Counted from the first letter of the stretch, positions 34,541 to 43,971 are shown. The stretch: 64,000 bases of DNA from Sulfurimonas gotlandica GD1 (GCF_000242915.1 NZ_AFRZ01000001.1:930001-994000); one strand, 5' to 3'. Made by a program: numbers and translations. The notes: generated by a model not told the origin, from the sequence alone.

Positions 34541-35713
34541 CTATGCACTTTCACTGTAAATCATAAAATCATTTTTTGAAGACTTTTTAATACTGTACAT
34601 AGCTTTATCTGCATAGTTAAATAATGAATCAATATTTGTAGCGTGCTCAGGAAAAATACTTATGCCGATACTTGCTCCAACTGAAGATGCTGGCAGACCT
34701 TCATAGTCTTTGCTTATCTCCTTAATAATTCGTTTAGCAACCTTCTCAACATATACTAAATCGCTTAAAGTTCCTATGGCAACAGCAAATTCATCACCGC
34801 CTATTCTTGCAATAATATCCTCTTTACGGAGTAAAGACTTTATTCTACTTGCAACAGTTTGTAAGACTTCATCACCTTTTGCATGTCCATAATTATCATT
34901 GACTGCTTTAAAACCATCGAGATCTATAAACAGCAAAGCAACTGAGTGTTTATGGCGAATAGCATAAGCAGTAATTCTTGCAAGTTCTTCTTTTAGAAGA
35001 TATCTGTTTGGTATATCTGTTAGCTCATCGTGATGAGCACGATATTTTAGTTTTTCGTTTGCTTTTTCTAGTTGGGCACTGGTCTCTAAAAGTTTTTCAT
35101 GTTCTGCTTCTAGCTTAGTGTTAGCATTTTTCTCTTTTTGATCAATGAAATATTTGATCAAATAATAAATTCCAGATAGTCCAACTGATATATTCAGAAG
35201 AAAAAACAACTCTACTGCAATTTGAGGCATGAAAGTTGTATGGTTTTCGATAAGTGTTTGATCAATGAGTGTAGAAATAACAACAAGAGACATAAAGGCA
35301 TGAAACCAAGAGAGTGCTTTATCACTATCTTCATAAGTAAGGGCAGCTATTGGGGCAAAAAAAGCCCATATCATAACAAAGCTCCCAAGAGCAAAACCAC
35401 CAAGAGACCACATAAGAAAAAATGGTAAAAGAAGTACAAGTATCATCTGTGTTTTTTGTAAAAAGACTATGTCTTTTGTTTTATTCAGATGCCAAAGGTT
35501 GAATAGAGATATAAGACTATAAGAAAGTGGAATAGAAGCAGATAGATAATGATCTAAATATAGGTATAAAAGTCCCCAAACTAAGGCAGCAGGGCCAATA
35601 ATAAGAGGGACCATAGTTAATGAAGCTTTTTTAAGACGCTTTGTTTCACTATCAGTCGGCAGGGATCCTATATTAACACAAGCTTCTAAACATCTTTTAG
35701 CAATTGCTAACAA
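34541..35713 (-). CDS. Membrane-bound diguanylate cyclase
   Basis: A 390-residue protein with about six transmembrane helices (residues about 32-190), a coiled coil (about 193-225) and a GGDEF domain. The GGDEF motif is at 305-309, with a feedback I-site RKED at 296-299, so it should make c-di-GMP with product inhibition. The start is probably TTG at 35713 after GGGGAAG. It lies between the PDZ-protein and ispA genes, where I would expect no insertion from other Campylobacterota, so it looks like a later addition. Confidence 0.88.
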   Translation of the reverse strand: MLAIAKRCLEACVNIGSLPTDSETKRLKKASLTMVPLIIGPAALVWGLLYLYLDHYLSASIPLSYSLISLFNLWHLNKTKDIVFLQKTQMILVLLLPFFLMWSLGGFALGSFVMIWAFFAPIAALTYEDSDKALSWFHAFMSLVVISTLIDQTLIENHTTFMPQIAVELFFLLNISVGLSGIYYLIKYFIDQKEKNANTKLEAEHEKLLETSAQLEKANEKLKYRAHHDELTDIPNRYLLKEELARITAYAIRHKHSVALLFIDLDGFKAVNDNYGHAKGDEVLQTVASRIKSLLRKEDIIARIGGDEFAVAIGTLSDLVYVEKVAKRIIKEISKDYEGLPASSVGASIGISIFPEHATNIDSLFNYADKAMYSIKKSSKNDFMIYSESA

Positions 35714-35730
35714 AACTTCCCCTTCTCAAC

Positions 35731-36732
35731 TTACTTATTACTTTTTACTTTACCCTTGATATTTACAAAAAATTGAAAATGCTCTCTTTCAAACAAAAGA
35801 GATGCAAAGTATTTAAAGTCACTTATATGTTCTCTTATATCGGCAATAATGCTTACCTTTACGCCATTTACCTGCATAAGTCTATCACCGACTTTAAGTC
35901 CATAACCCTCAAATTCATTTGCAATTTTTAAAATAGTTAAGTTCTTACTAAAGTATATCCCTTTTTGCTCTAAAAAAGTATCGCTTATGTATCCACCGCC
36001 ATATCTTTTTTGAGTTTTAACTTTAAAAGTAAAATATTTTGAGTCTCTTTTTATTTTAACACTATGTGTGGAGCCAACTTTTGAAAACAAAATCTTTCTC
36101 ATTAAAGTAGCGCTATCCTTAACTTTTTTACCAGCAAAGTCTACAATAGTATCACCCTCTTGAAATGGGTTATCTTTTATAAACGGATTTACTCTTGTTA
36201 TGGTGATAGATTTTTTTATATCATCAACTCTTATTCCAATATCTCCATATTGGGCAGATTTACTCTTTAAAAATCTCTCTAGATATTCTTTTTGGATTAT
36301 TCCCTGAGGCGTAACTATTCCTTCTAATGCACAGCAACTATTTAGAAGTAAAGCAGGAGTTGCAAGAGGCTCATTAAAAGTTGCGAAATTATTTAAGCCA
36401 ATCTGATCTTTAACAATCTTACCCTCGATAGCACGTTTATTATTAACAGAAGCAACACCCAAGGAGAGATGATTATTTATCTTAAACGGATGTTCAAATT
36501 TTGTTCTATCTTCTACAAGATAAAGAGAGAGAAAAGGATCATATTTTATTATTTTAGCGTTTGGAAGATGTGATGAAAAAAGCAATCTTTTATTTTTTAA
36601 TACCGGTATTTGAAGTGTTTGATATTTTATAGATTTTGAGTCAGTTATTTTTAGCTTACAAGATTCATAGCCGCCTTTGCAGGCAAAAAGATTTAAAAGA
36701 AGAAAGTTTAGAGCTAAAAATAGCCTAAACAT
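35731..36732 (-). CDS. Exported PDZ-domain protein
   Basis: A 333-residue protein with an N-terminal hydrophobic signal (about residues 1-17) that may end in a lipobox-like LFAC. Two PDZ-like segments are visible: DNPFQEGDTIVDFAGKKV with the TLMRKILF helix near 190-215, and YGLKVGDRLMQVNGVKV near 275-292. No protease catalytic residues are seen, so it likely binds peptides or scaffolds envelope proteins. It begins directly at the end of ybaB and is a conserved companion of ybaB, ispA and tkt in this phylum. Confidence 0.75.
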   Translation of the reverse strand: MFRLFLALNFLLLNLFACKGGYESCKLKITDSKSIKYQTLQIPVLKNKRLLFSSHLPNAKIIKYDPFLSLYLVEDRTKFEHPFKINNHLSLGVASVNNKRAIEGKIVKDQIGLNNFATFNEPLATPALLLNSCCALEGIVTPQGIIQKEYLERFLKSKSAQYGDIGIRVDDIKKSITITRVNPFIKDNPFQEGDTIVDFAGKKVKDSATLMRKILFSKVGSTHSVKIKRDSKYFTFKVKTQKRYGGGYISDTFLEQKGIYFSKNLTILKIANEFEGYGLKVGDRLMQVNGVKVSIIADIREHISDFKYFASLLFEREHFQFFVNIKGKVKSNK

Positions 36733-37050
36733 TTATTTTGATCCAAAAGGGTTCATTCCACCCATCCCACCAAGCATGCCTAATGCGCTACTTTGCTGAT
36801 TTTGTTGAACCATTTTATTTATATCATTTAAAGCACCGATAAGCATGATTTGTAGTGAATCTTTATCAGACATTAGCGAATCATCAATATTTAAATCAAT
36901 AACCTCACCCTTGCCATTCATACTAATCTCAACCATTCCACCGCCACTCTTTACATTGAAGACTTTAGACTCAAGTTCAGCTTGAAGTTTATTTGCATTT
37001 TCTTGCATACCTTCGAGCATTTTACTCATATCGCCTAAATTACCAAACAT
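36733..37050 (-). CDS. ybaB: YbaB/EbfC nucleoid-associated protein
   Basis: A 105-residue dimeric DNA-binding protein. NLGDMSKMLEGMQENANKLQ is the N-terminal helix, followed by VKSGGGMVEISMNGKGEV, the family core, and a methionine/glycine-rich C-terminus (GMLGGMGGMNPFG). In most bacteria it lies by recR/dnaX; here, as in Campylobacterota, it is beside panD and the PDZ gene. It is 2 bases after panD. Confidence 0.9.
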   Translation of the reverse strand: MFGNLGDMSKMLEGMQENANKLQAELESKVFNVKSGGGMVEISMNGKGEVIDLNIDDSLMSDKDSLQIMLIGALNDINKMVQQNQQSSALGMLGGMGGMNPFGSK

Positions 37051-37052
37051 TT

Positions 37053-37418
37053 CTAAATACTGTCCGCTATATAATCTATATTGTTGTTATCATCTAAAAT
37101 AACAACTTTTGGCTGGTAAGTCTCTAAGTCTTTTTCATCATAAGTTGCATATGCAACAATAATGATTTTATCACCTTTGTGAACTTTTCTAGCAGCAGCT
37201 CCATTTAAACAAATGTCTCTTTTGCCTCTTTCGCCTAAGATAATATAAGTTGAAAATCTTTCACCGTTGTTTACATTTAGTATTTCAACTTTTTGTCCGA
37301 CTCTCATCTTTGCAGCTTCCATCAACTCTTCATCTATCGTAATCGAACCAACATAGTTTAAGTTGGCATCAGTTACAGTTGCGCGATGAATCTTGCTGTA
37401 TAACATATCTATAGTCAT
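37053..37418 (-). CDS. panD: Aspartate 1-decarboxylase
   Basis: A 121-residue proenzyme that makes beta-alanine for pantothenate and coenzyme A. Self-cleavage at Gly24-Ser25 (YVGSITID) makes the pyruvoyl cofactor. [12 protein letters not shown] and [16 protein letters not shown] (substrate pocket) are intact. The start at 37418 gives [10 protein letters not shown]; a start four residues later is also possible. Confidence 0.95.
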   Translation of the reverse strand: MTIDMLYSKIHRATVTDANLNYVGSITIDEELMEAAKMRVGQKVEILNVNNGERFSTYIILGERGKRDICLNGAAARKVHKGDKIIIVAYATYDEKDLETYQPKVVILDDNNNIDYIADSI

Positions 37419-37427
37419 CTACTTTTC

Positions 37428-37802
37428 CTACATTCCCATCTGTTTTTTCATCTCAGCAGGACTTATTGGATCATCCCACTGCTCAGAATTGATTACATAT
37501 TCAGAAACAACGTTTCCACCAATAATATGCTCTGATATTATTTTATCAATTTTTTCTTTAGTTAATCCTGCATACATAGTATGTCCTGGCTCAACTAACA
37601 TAATTGGACCTGAAGAACAACGGTTCATACAAGAAGTACGAATAGGCTGAACAGTTCCCATAATTCCTTCTTGCATTAGTTTAGTAGCAAGATATTGAAA
37701 TAAATCTTGAGTTTGTGGTGTAACACATGATGGTTTTGGCATACCTGGAGGAGCTGATTGCTCACATTTAAAGATATAAAATGCCGGTTGAGGGATTCCC
37801 AT
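37428..37802 (-). CDS. Thioredoxin-like 2Fe-2S ferredoxin
   Basis: A 124-residue protein with cysteines C13, C26, C58 and C62 in the spacing of thioredoxin-like [2Fe-2S] proteins (CxnC...CMNRC). CSSGPIMLVEPG after the last cysteine matches this family. It is an electron carrier; the partner is not evident from the neighbourhood. It starts the panD-ybaB-PDZ string, 9 bases before panD. Confidence 0.85.
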   Translation of the reverse strand: MGIPQPAFYIFKCEQSAPPGMPKPSCVTPQTQDLFQYLATKLMQEGIMGTVQPIRTSCMNRCSSGPIMLVEPGHTMYAGLTKEKIDKIISEHIIGGNVVSEYVINSEQWDDPISPAEMKKQMGM

Positions 37803-37888
37803 AAATCTTATCCTTTGGAATTTTTATTGGAATTATAACTAAAATATACATATAAAATCTCATACGCAAAAACAAGTTTGTTTTTTTA

Positions 37889-37916
37889 AGCTAAATAGCA
37901 ACTTTTTAGCTATAAT
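37889..37916 (+). promoter_or_regulatory. Predicted promoter with inverted repeat before the outer-membrane protein gene
   Basis: TATAAT at 37911-37916 lies 37 bases before the start codon. An inverted repeat AGCTAAA (37889-37895) / TTTAGCT (37905-37911) abuts it and could be an operator. Confidence 0.45.
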
Positions 37917-37953
37917 TCACACAATAAATTCAAACAATAACAAGGTCAATAAT

Positions 37954-38499
37954 TTGAAAAAGATTATACTATTTTCTCTACTAATTACATCTCTTTACTC
38001 ATCTGAGGCAAAAGTCTACATGGGTATAGGTGGTGGTTACATGCACGAAACCTTTTCTGATGCCGCTAGTACAACAAATGCAGCAGAGATTGGAAAGATA
38101 AAGATAGGTTACGGGATAAGAGAGGCATACGCTATAGAGTTCTCATTTGATTATCTTAAAAACGACGCTAATATTTTTTCAACAACAGGAAAAGATAGCG
38201 ATAAATTCGGAATGAATGTTGAACTTGTTAAGGCATTTGACTGGGATATCTTAATTAACCCATACTTTAAAGCTGGATTTGGAGCAGGTTACTTTGATAT
38301 AAATCACGCTTCTAAAAATTCTCTAAACTATGGTACGTTTAATGTTGGTCTTGGCTTTTTTATTCCTATCAATGAGCATTTTGATATCGAAGTTGGGTAT
38401 GATTATAAATATGTATCTTATGAAAAACTAACAGCTACAAGTGATGAAGTTAATTCTCACATGAATGGCGCTTATGCAGGATTTAACGTAAGATTTTAA
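37954..38499 (+). CDS. Outer-membrane beta-barrel protein
   Basis: A 181-residue protein with a signal peptide (about 1-18) and alternating strands rich in glycine and aromatics (GIGGGYMHETF, GFGAGYF, FNVGLGFF, IEVGYDYKYVSY), ending in phenylalanine as barrel proteins do. Eight strands, as in OmpA-like or OmpW-like small barrels, would fit the length. The start is TTG at 37954. It precedes two lipid genes, so a role in envelope lipid or LPS context is possible but unproven. Confidence 0.75.
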   Translation: MKKIILFSLLITSLYSSEAKVYMGIGGGYMHETFSDAASTTNAAEIGKIKIGYGIREAYAIEFSFDYLKNDANIFSTTGKDSDKFGMNVELVKAFDWDILINPYFKAGFGAGYFDINHASKNSLNYGTFNVGLGFFIPINEHFDIEVGYDYKYVSYEKLTATSDEVNSHMNGAYAGFNVRF

Positions 38500-38513
38500 A
38501 AAAGAGAGAGCAA

Positions 38514-39740
38514 ATGAATTTGCACACCATCGAAGAAAAAATTTTACTTCTTTGTCCATATGTACAAGAAATTGTTGTTACTCTACATAATGGACGCCCA
38601 TTTGCGACTATCTATCCTAATTTTCAAACACTAAAATCTGCATATATTATAAACATAGAGAGTGAAATCCGTTGGTACGGGGTAGAACTCTACAACATGG
38701 AAGTAGAAGAATCTAGAAAAGTTCGTGGGTATATAATCTCTACTCTTCCTCTACCAAGAACAGCATCTGGCGAATTTGACACTATAAGATTAGAAGAAAT
38801 AATTTCTAATGATAAAACAACTCAAACTGCATCAGCATCTGAAGATGAGCCAGCAGATAATCTCTATCAAACAATAAAATCACATCTATCTTCGATGAGT
38901 CATGCAGTAATACTTCCATCTTCACATCTTGAACTTGACCTCAAACTTGACTCACTTGATTATGTAGAACTATTTGTATTTATTGAACATAGCTATGGTG
39001 TTAAGATTGACGAAAAAACCTTCTCCGCTTTAATGATTATGAATGATTTATACAAATATATAAAAGAGCATAAAGAATATATTAATCCTACTAAAATAGA
39101 GTGGGATGAGATATTAAATGAAGAGCATGAGGGAGAACTGATATTTTCTCCATTTATTATGTTTACATACAAAACACTTTTATTGCCATTTTTTAAACTC
39201 TTTTTTCGTCTTGAAGTAAATGGAGTAAAAAATATTCCCTCATCTTCATGCATCATTGCTCCTACACATCAGAGTATGCTAGATGGTTTTTTAATAGAAG
39301 CCACTCTTCCTTATAAAATATTAAAAAATACATTTTTTCTTGCCTTCAAACAGGTATTTGGTACTATCTTCTTTAATCCTATAGCTAAACACGGGCAGTC
39401 CATTTTAATAGATGCCAATATAAATCTCAAAGAAACTATGCAACACGCTTCACTGCCTTTAAAGAAAAAAAAGAATCTGGTTATATTTCCGGAAGGTGCT
39501 AGAACTAGGGATAGAAAACTACTGGAGTTTAGACCATTCTTTGCGATGCTCTCAAAAACACATAATGTACCGATTGTTCCAGTAATAATAGATGGAAGTT
39601 TTGAAGCACTTCCAAGCGGAAAAATATTTCCAAGACCTAGAAAAATAAAACTGACATACCTTAAACCTATTTATCCGAAAAACATGACTTATAGTGAGTT
39701 GACAAATCTTGTAAAAAGTACTATTGAGGAACAGATGTGA
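38514..39740 (+). CDS. Fusion of acyl-AMP ligase C-terminal remnant, acyl carrier protein and PlsC acyltransferase
   Basis: A 408-residue protein. Residues 1-100 look like the C-terminal subdomain of an AMP-forming ligase, ending in PRTASGEFD; the catalytic lysine of that motif (usually SGK) is Glu. Residues about 115-185 are an acyl carrier protein with the DSL attachment site (S147). Residues about 205-390 are a PlsC domain with H252-x4-D257 and FPEGAR (325-330). Adenylation is therefore presumably lost, leaving an ACP tethered to an acyltransferase that likely acylates a lysophospholipid or similar acceptor at the inner membrane. It overlaps the GDPD gene by 4 bases. Confidence 0.85.
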   Translation: MNLHTIEEKILLLCPYVQEIVVTLHNGRPFATIYPNFQTLKSAYIINIESEIRWYGVELYNMEVEESRKVRGYIISTLPLPRTASGEFDTIRLEEIISNDKTTQTASASEDEPADNLYQTIKSHLSSMSHAVILPSSHLELDLKLDSLDYVELFVFIEHSYGVKIDEKTFSALMIMNDLYKYIKEHKEYINPTKIEWDEILNEEHEGELIFSPFIMFTYKTLLLPFFKLFFRLEVNGVKNIPSSSCIIAPTHQSMLDGFLIEATLPYKILKNTFFLAFKQVFGTIFFNPIAKHGQSILIDANINLKETMQHASLPLKKKKNLVIFPEGARTRDRKLLEFRPFFAMLSKTHNVPIVPVIIDGSFEALPSGKIFPRPRKIKLTYLKPIYPKNMTYSELTNLVKSTIEEQM

Positions 39741-40501
39741 GTTTCCTAGAGCTCTTTAAACGACCTTGTCTTATTGGAGCTCATAGAGGTTCCCGTGCTC
39801 TGTATCCTGAAAATACTCTCTGTGCACTTGAAAAAAGTATTGGTCATTGCGATTTTATAGAGATAGATGTACAACTAAGCAGTGATAAAATTTTAGTTGT
39901 AATGCATGATGACACACTGGAGAGAACTACCAATATTAAAGAGTTGGATGCTTACAAATCACGTGAGCCATACAAAGTTTCTGATTTCAGTTATGAAGAG
40001 TTGTCTACACTTGATTATGGAAGTTGGTTTTATAGTGATGAGATTAAACCTGAACCACTACTTACTCTTAAAATAGCACTAGAGTTTATAAAAGAAAATC
40101 ATCTTTTTATAAATATAGAGATTAAAGATATTCATAATTCCTTTGAGGATAAAGAAGTTATTTCTTTAGTACTTCAAGAGATAGCTGAGTCAAAAATAAA
40201 AGATCATGTTCTTATATCTTCATTTAGACACCAGTATCTTCTACTTTCTAAAGAGATACAACCTGATATTCCAACGGCAGTTTTAGTTGAAAAAAAACAT
40301 CCGAAAAATCTTATCAACTATCTAAAATCACTAAGAGTAGATGCTTACCACTGCAGTGATAAACTTGCAGATGAAATTACAGTTGGAAATTTGAAAAGCA
40401 CTGGGTTTTATGTAAATATATATACTGTCAACGATCCAATTAGGCGTCAACAGTTATTTGATATGGGAGTTAATGGGGTATTTAGTGATTATCTAGAATA
40501 G
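39737..40501 (+). CDS. Glycerophosphodiester phosphodiesterase
   Basis: A 254-residue TIM-barrel enzyme. LIGAHRGSRALYPENTL at residues 12-28 carries the catalytic HR and the metal-binding E; the second metal motif EIDVQ is near 43-47 and MHDDTLERTT near 56-65. It hydrolyses glycerophosphodiesters to glycerol-3-phosphate plus an alcohol. No signal peptide is seen, so it acts in the cytoplasm. The start is GTG, overlapping the preceding stop in GTGA, which couples it to the acyltransferase and suggests phospholipid recycling. Confidence 0.9.
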   Translation: MSFLELFKRPCLIGAHRGSRALYPENTLCALEKSIGHCDFIEIDVQLSSDKILVVMHDDTLERTTNIKELDAYKSREPYKVSDFSYEELSTLDYGSWFYSDEIKPEPLLTLKIALEFIKENHLFINIEIKDIHNSFEDKEVISLVLQEIAESKIKDHVLISSFRHQYLLLSKEIQPDIPTAVLVEKKHPKNLINYLKSLRVDAYHCSDKLADEITVGNLKSTGFYVNIYTVNDPIRRQQLFDMGVNGVFSDYLE

Positions 40502-41797
40502 TTATTTAATATTTAAAAGTTCTCTAACAACTTCTCTATCATCAAAAGGGAATTGTTTGTCATATATTATCTGAAAAGCTTCGTCACCTTTACCAAGAAT
40601 AACAACTACTTCTCCCTCACCCTGATCATCAAGTGCCATCTCTATTGCTTTTTTTCTATTAAGCTCAACACTTACGATGCTCCTATCTTCAATACCTTCT
40701 AAGATATCATCTACAATCGCTTGTGGATCTTCATTTCTCGGGTTGTCACTTGTAATGTATACTTTCTTTGCAAGACTAGCGGCAACTCTGCCCATAAGAG
40801 GACGTTTTTGCTTATCTCTATCTCCACCGGCTCCAAAGACGACTAAAAGTTCTTTTTCTTTTAGAGCATTTAAGACTTGTTGCATACCATCTGGAGTATG
40901 TGCAAAATCTACTATAACATTTGGAAGCTCACAGACTTGTTCCATTCGACCACTTACACCTGCAAAGTTATCTACTACTTCAACTATCTTCTCTAATTTT
41001 TCATCAACTAAAAGATCTACTGCACCGATTGCTGCCATTAAGTTGTAAAGATTGAAAAAGCCATGAAGAGAGGATGTAAATGGCACTACTTCTTTAAAAT
41101 GCTGAATTATACCACTAGATGCATTGTTAAGTGAGTATGCCATTAGCTTATATGAGGCAGGATTTTCTATGCCATATGTAAAAGTGTTTTTAATATTAAA
41201 AGCAGATCTTGGCTCATCTTTATTTATAAGCTTTTTGCCTTCATCTTGAAAAAAACTATTTTTTACTGCTATGTATTCACCTATAGTTTTATGGTAATCT
41301 AGATGATCTTGTGTAATATTTGTTAGTATTTTAAGCTCAAACTTTAAACCCTCTATACGTTCTTGAGCGATAGCATGAGAGCTTACTTCCATAATAAAAA
41401 ATTCACATCCAGATTCAACAGCTTGATATATATGCTTGTAAGTATTTAATACACTTGGAGTAGTTAAAGATTTGCCTTCAATTACTTCATCATTCATAAA
41501 AAAGCCACGAGTTCCCTGCATCGCAGTTTTGTAGCCTAAATCAAGTAAAAAAGAGTATATAGCACTGGCTGTTGTAGTCTTACCATTAGTTCCAGTAATC
41601 CCAACTATCTTGATTTTATCAATACCAAATAACTCTGCTATATCTTTAATATTAATTATTGAATGAGCACCATTATCCTTGGCATCTTGAAGATATTTCT
41701 TATTTTGAGCACTTAGGACAAAAGCTGTGTCTGCACCACACTCTGATGAGTTTTCACTTACGTATTTATACTCTTGGTTTGGTAATTCAATTTTCAC
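40502..41797 (-). CDS. murE: UDP-N-acetylmuramoyl-tripeptide synthetase MurE
   Basis: A 431-residue Mur ligase that adds the third residue to the peptidoglycan stem. GTNGKTT at 69-75 binds ATP. SDNPRNEDP, the motif that selects meso-diaminopimelate over lysine, is near residue 350, as expected for a Gram-negative. At 431 residues it is shorter than the E. coli enzyme, which is normal in Campylobacterota, where the N-terminal domain is reduced. It overlaps the TPR gene by 11 bases. Confidence 0.93.
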   Translation of the reverse strand: MKIELPNQEYKYVSENSSECGADTAFVLSAQNKKYLQDAKDNGAHSIINIKDIAELFGIDKIKIVGITGTNGKTTTASAIYSFLLDLGYKTAMQGTRGFFMNDEVIEGKSLTTPSVLNTYKHIYQAVESGCEFFIMEVSSHAIAQERIEGLKFELKILTNITQDHLDYHKTIGEYIAVKNSFFQDEGKKLINKDEPRSAFNIKNTFTYGIENPASYKLMAYSLNNASSGIIQHFKEVVPFTSSLHGFFNLYNLMAAIGAVDLLVDEKLEKIVEVVDNFAGVSGRMEQVCELPNVIVDFAHTPDGMQQVLNALKEKELLVVFGAGGDRDKQKRPLMGRVAASLAKKVYITSDNPRNEDPQAIVDDILEGIEDRSIVSVELNRKKAIEMALDDQGEGEVVVILGKGDEAFQIIYDKQFPFDDREVVRELLNIK

Positions 41798-42389
41798 TTT
41801 TTTTACTCTTTGCCAACTTTTTAAGTAGTTTTCTCAGTAACACATCACTAGGATAAACACTAAGTGCATTTTCCAAGTAAGTTAGTGCCATCTCTGCAAA
41901 ACCGTGTTCAATTAGGTTTTCTAAAAAATCTATAAAATCTTCTTTTTGAGTAATAATTACGCGAGTAGAAAACATAATATTCTCAAAAGTTTCTTTAAAA
42001 CCTGCACCCTTGTCTAGAATGGCTTTAAAATCTTGATAAAGTATCCCGTCTTCAAATTCTAGTCTCTCACGTATAGGCTCTGAAAAAACTTCACTTAGCT
42101 TCTCTACCGTACCATCCATAGTTTGTAATATATCACTCATAATATTATCAGCTGATTCTTTATCTTCATCTTTTAATATTTCATAATAATCAAAAAGAGC
42201 CTCAGCACCACCCTCACCACTCAAAGCCATCTCAGATAAAATCACACCATTATACGCCTCTTTTGAGTTAGGAAAATCCTGCAAAACTACTGCAAATTTC
42301 TCCAATGCATTTTTATAGTCTGACTTACTAAAGCACTCTTTAGCTTGTGTTAATGTTTTATGTTTGCTAATGCCGTTCATTTTTTTCAC
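41787..42389 (-). CDS. TPR-like cytoplasmic protein
   Basis: A 200-residue helical protein with tetratricopeptide-like repeats near residues 12-45 (CFSKSDYKNALEKFAVVL) and 165-190 (GFAEMALTYLENALSVYP). It has no signal or membrane segment. It sits between nifU-like and murE and overlaps murE by 11 bases, a neighbourhood I recall from other Campylobacterota. A role in assembling or regulating cell-wall synthesis is a guess from position only. Confidence 0.7.
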   Translation of the reverse strand: MKKMNGISKHKTLTQAKECFSKSDYKNALEKFAVVLQDFPNSKEAYNGVILSEMALSGEGGAEALFDYYEILKDEDKESADNIMSDILQTMDGTVEKLSEVFSEPIRERLEFEDGILYQDFKAILDKGAGFKETFENIMFSTRVIITQKEDFIDFLENLIEHGFAEMALTYLENALSVYPSDVLLRKLLKKLAKSKKSEN

Positions 42390-42394
42390 TTGTT

Positions 42395-42670
42395 TTAAAG
42401 ATTATCTATATCGTTTTCCATACCTACCGGTACATTTACAACTGTAAGCTCCGGATGTATATCCATTCTTAGTTGTCTCTCCACACCATATTTTAGTGTA
42501 CTACCACTACTTGCACACCCTATACATGCACCTTTTAACTGAACATAAACATTTCCATTTTTTACAGTTATAAAGTCTATATCTCCACCGTCTAATGCTA
42601 ATGAAGGACGAATTTTATTTATCGCTACCTGCACTGGATTCATTAACTCTTCGTCAGTAAATGGAATCAT
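42395..42670 (-). CDS. NifU C-terminal-type Fe-S scaffold (Nfu)
   Basis: A 91-residue single-domain NifU-like protein with CIGC (C49, C52) in KGACIGCASSGSTL and the LDGGDIDF segment near residue 26. Such Nfu domains bind a labile Fe-S cluster at a dimer interface and pass it to target proteins. It has no attached A-type domain. It lies 5 bases before the TPR-protein gene. Confidence 0.9.
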   Translation of the reverse strand: MIPFTDEELMNPVQVAINKIRPSLALDGGDIDFITVKNGNVYVQLKGACIGCASSGSTLKYGVERQLRMDIHPELTVVNVPVGMENDIDNL

Positions 42671-42753
42671 CTATTATCCTTTAATATTCTATATACATAA
42701 AATATGACAATATCGCTTAACAAGTCATAAAAAATTAAATTACCTTGCTACTT

Positions 42754-43971
42754 TTAGTCTTTTAAGGCTAAAACTTCATGCACATAGCTTGGTTTTCTCA
42801 TTCCAACAAGGATGTAATCTATACTATCTCTTTGCATTAAAAATCTTAATGCGCATTCTTGTAAAGATGTATCACACTCTTTAAAAAAATCTTTTAATTC
42901 AATTCTTGTTTTTTTTGAGCATTCATGCAAAACCATCTTTCTATACTCTATAAAAAACAAATCAATAAAGTTCAGCATTACTTCTCTGTTTTTATCATCT
43001 ATGGCTTCAAGAGAAACTCTGATATGTGGAATTATTTGAGCATAAAAAAACGAGTCATAATCACCAATCCAGCCAAACTTGTGTTTTGAAGCATCTAACT
43101 CTTCTAGAAGATTGTAAAGAGGTTGAAGCAACTCGTTGTCGCATACATCAAGCAACTCATTTAGGTGATGGTAATACTCATTTGATTCTTCATAATCAGC
43201 TAATCTATACATTGATTTCTCATACTCAGCATTTAAAGGCCTATTTACTAAAACTCTTAGTCCATTCTCTTTTGCCCAAGAAGCACATTTTAAACCTTCT
43301 CTCTCAAGAATATTAATCGGCAGTTCAATAGTTGTAAAATTATGAGAATCATTTCCTACCTCTTCAGATGCTCTATCTGCAATTGTTATAAGATCTTCAT
43401 ACGGTAAAAACTCATCAGAATTATGGTTTTTTGAAAAACTATTTGAACTTATTCCATAAGAAGAAATTCTTCCATTTTTAACCTCTTCTTCAAGAGCAGC
43501 AAAAGCACTATATAGTCTTCTGTACATCTCATCAAGTCTATCGTCTTTTTCTACATTTTTATTGATTGCGTCAAGAAGGTAGTACTCTGGATTATGTATC
43601 AAATAGCAATCAAGTTTATTCATCTCCAAACGTCTAAGTGATTGGGTTAATTGATCATGTATGAATGATTTTGAGATAGAGTGAAAACAATCTTTAGTAA
43701 ACTCAACAACTTCTTCAAAAGGTTCATCTTTATGTCTCTCCAAATTAGCACCTTGAATATATCCAAACTTACTAATTACTTCTACATTTAATTTAACATC
43801 TTCATTAAACTCTCTAAATGCAAGTGCAATAGCTCTCTCAGCACCTCCATCCATGTAGTTAGAGGATGTGTCTATCATCGTTAAACCTGAATCGATTGCT
43901 TCTTTTAATGCTTCTATATGCTGTGGATTATAATCACTTATTCTATAAGTTCCAAATGCGAAATTACTCAT
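42754..43971 (-). CDS. Aldo/keto reductase family protein
   Basis: A 405-residue TIM-barrel protein. The catalytic tetrad is D34, Y39, K68 and H126 (MIDTSSNYMDGG, ISKFG, DCYLIHNPE). At 405 residues it is longer than the usual 280-330 because of an extension between residues about 230 and 350. NADPH-dependent carbonyl reduction is the family activity; the substrate is unknown. It has no obvious operon partner. Confidence 0.85.
   Translation of the reverse strand: MSNFAFGTYRISDYNPQHIEALKEAIDSGLTMIDTSSNYMDGGAERAIALAFREFNEDVKLNVEVISKFGYIQGANLERHKDEPFEEVVEFTKDCFHSISKSFIHDQLTQSLRRLEMNKLDCYLIHNPEYYLLDAINKNVEKDDRLDEMYRRLYSAFAALEEEVKNGRISSYGISSNSFSKNHNSDEFLPYEDLITIADRASEEVGNDSHNFTTIELPINILEREGLKCASWAKENGLRVLVNRPLNAEYEKSMYRLADYEESNEYYHHLNELLDVCDNELLQPLYNLLEELDASKHKFGWIGDYDSFFYAQIIPHIRVSLEAIDDKNREVMLNFIDLFFIEYRKMVLHECSKKTRIELKDFFKECDTSLQECALRFLMQRDSIDYILVGMRKPSYVHEVLALKD

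Noticed and set aside
41659-41856. 65-residue plus-strand open frame opposite murE
   Set aside because: It is antisense to the start of murE and the end of the TPR gene, with no ribosome site.
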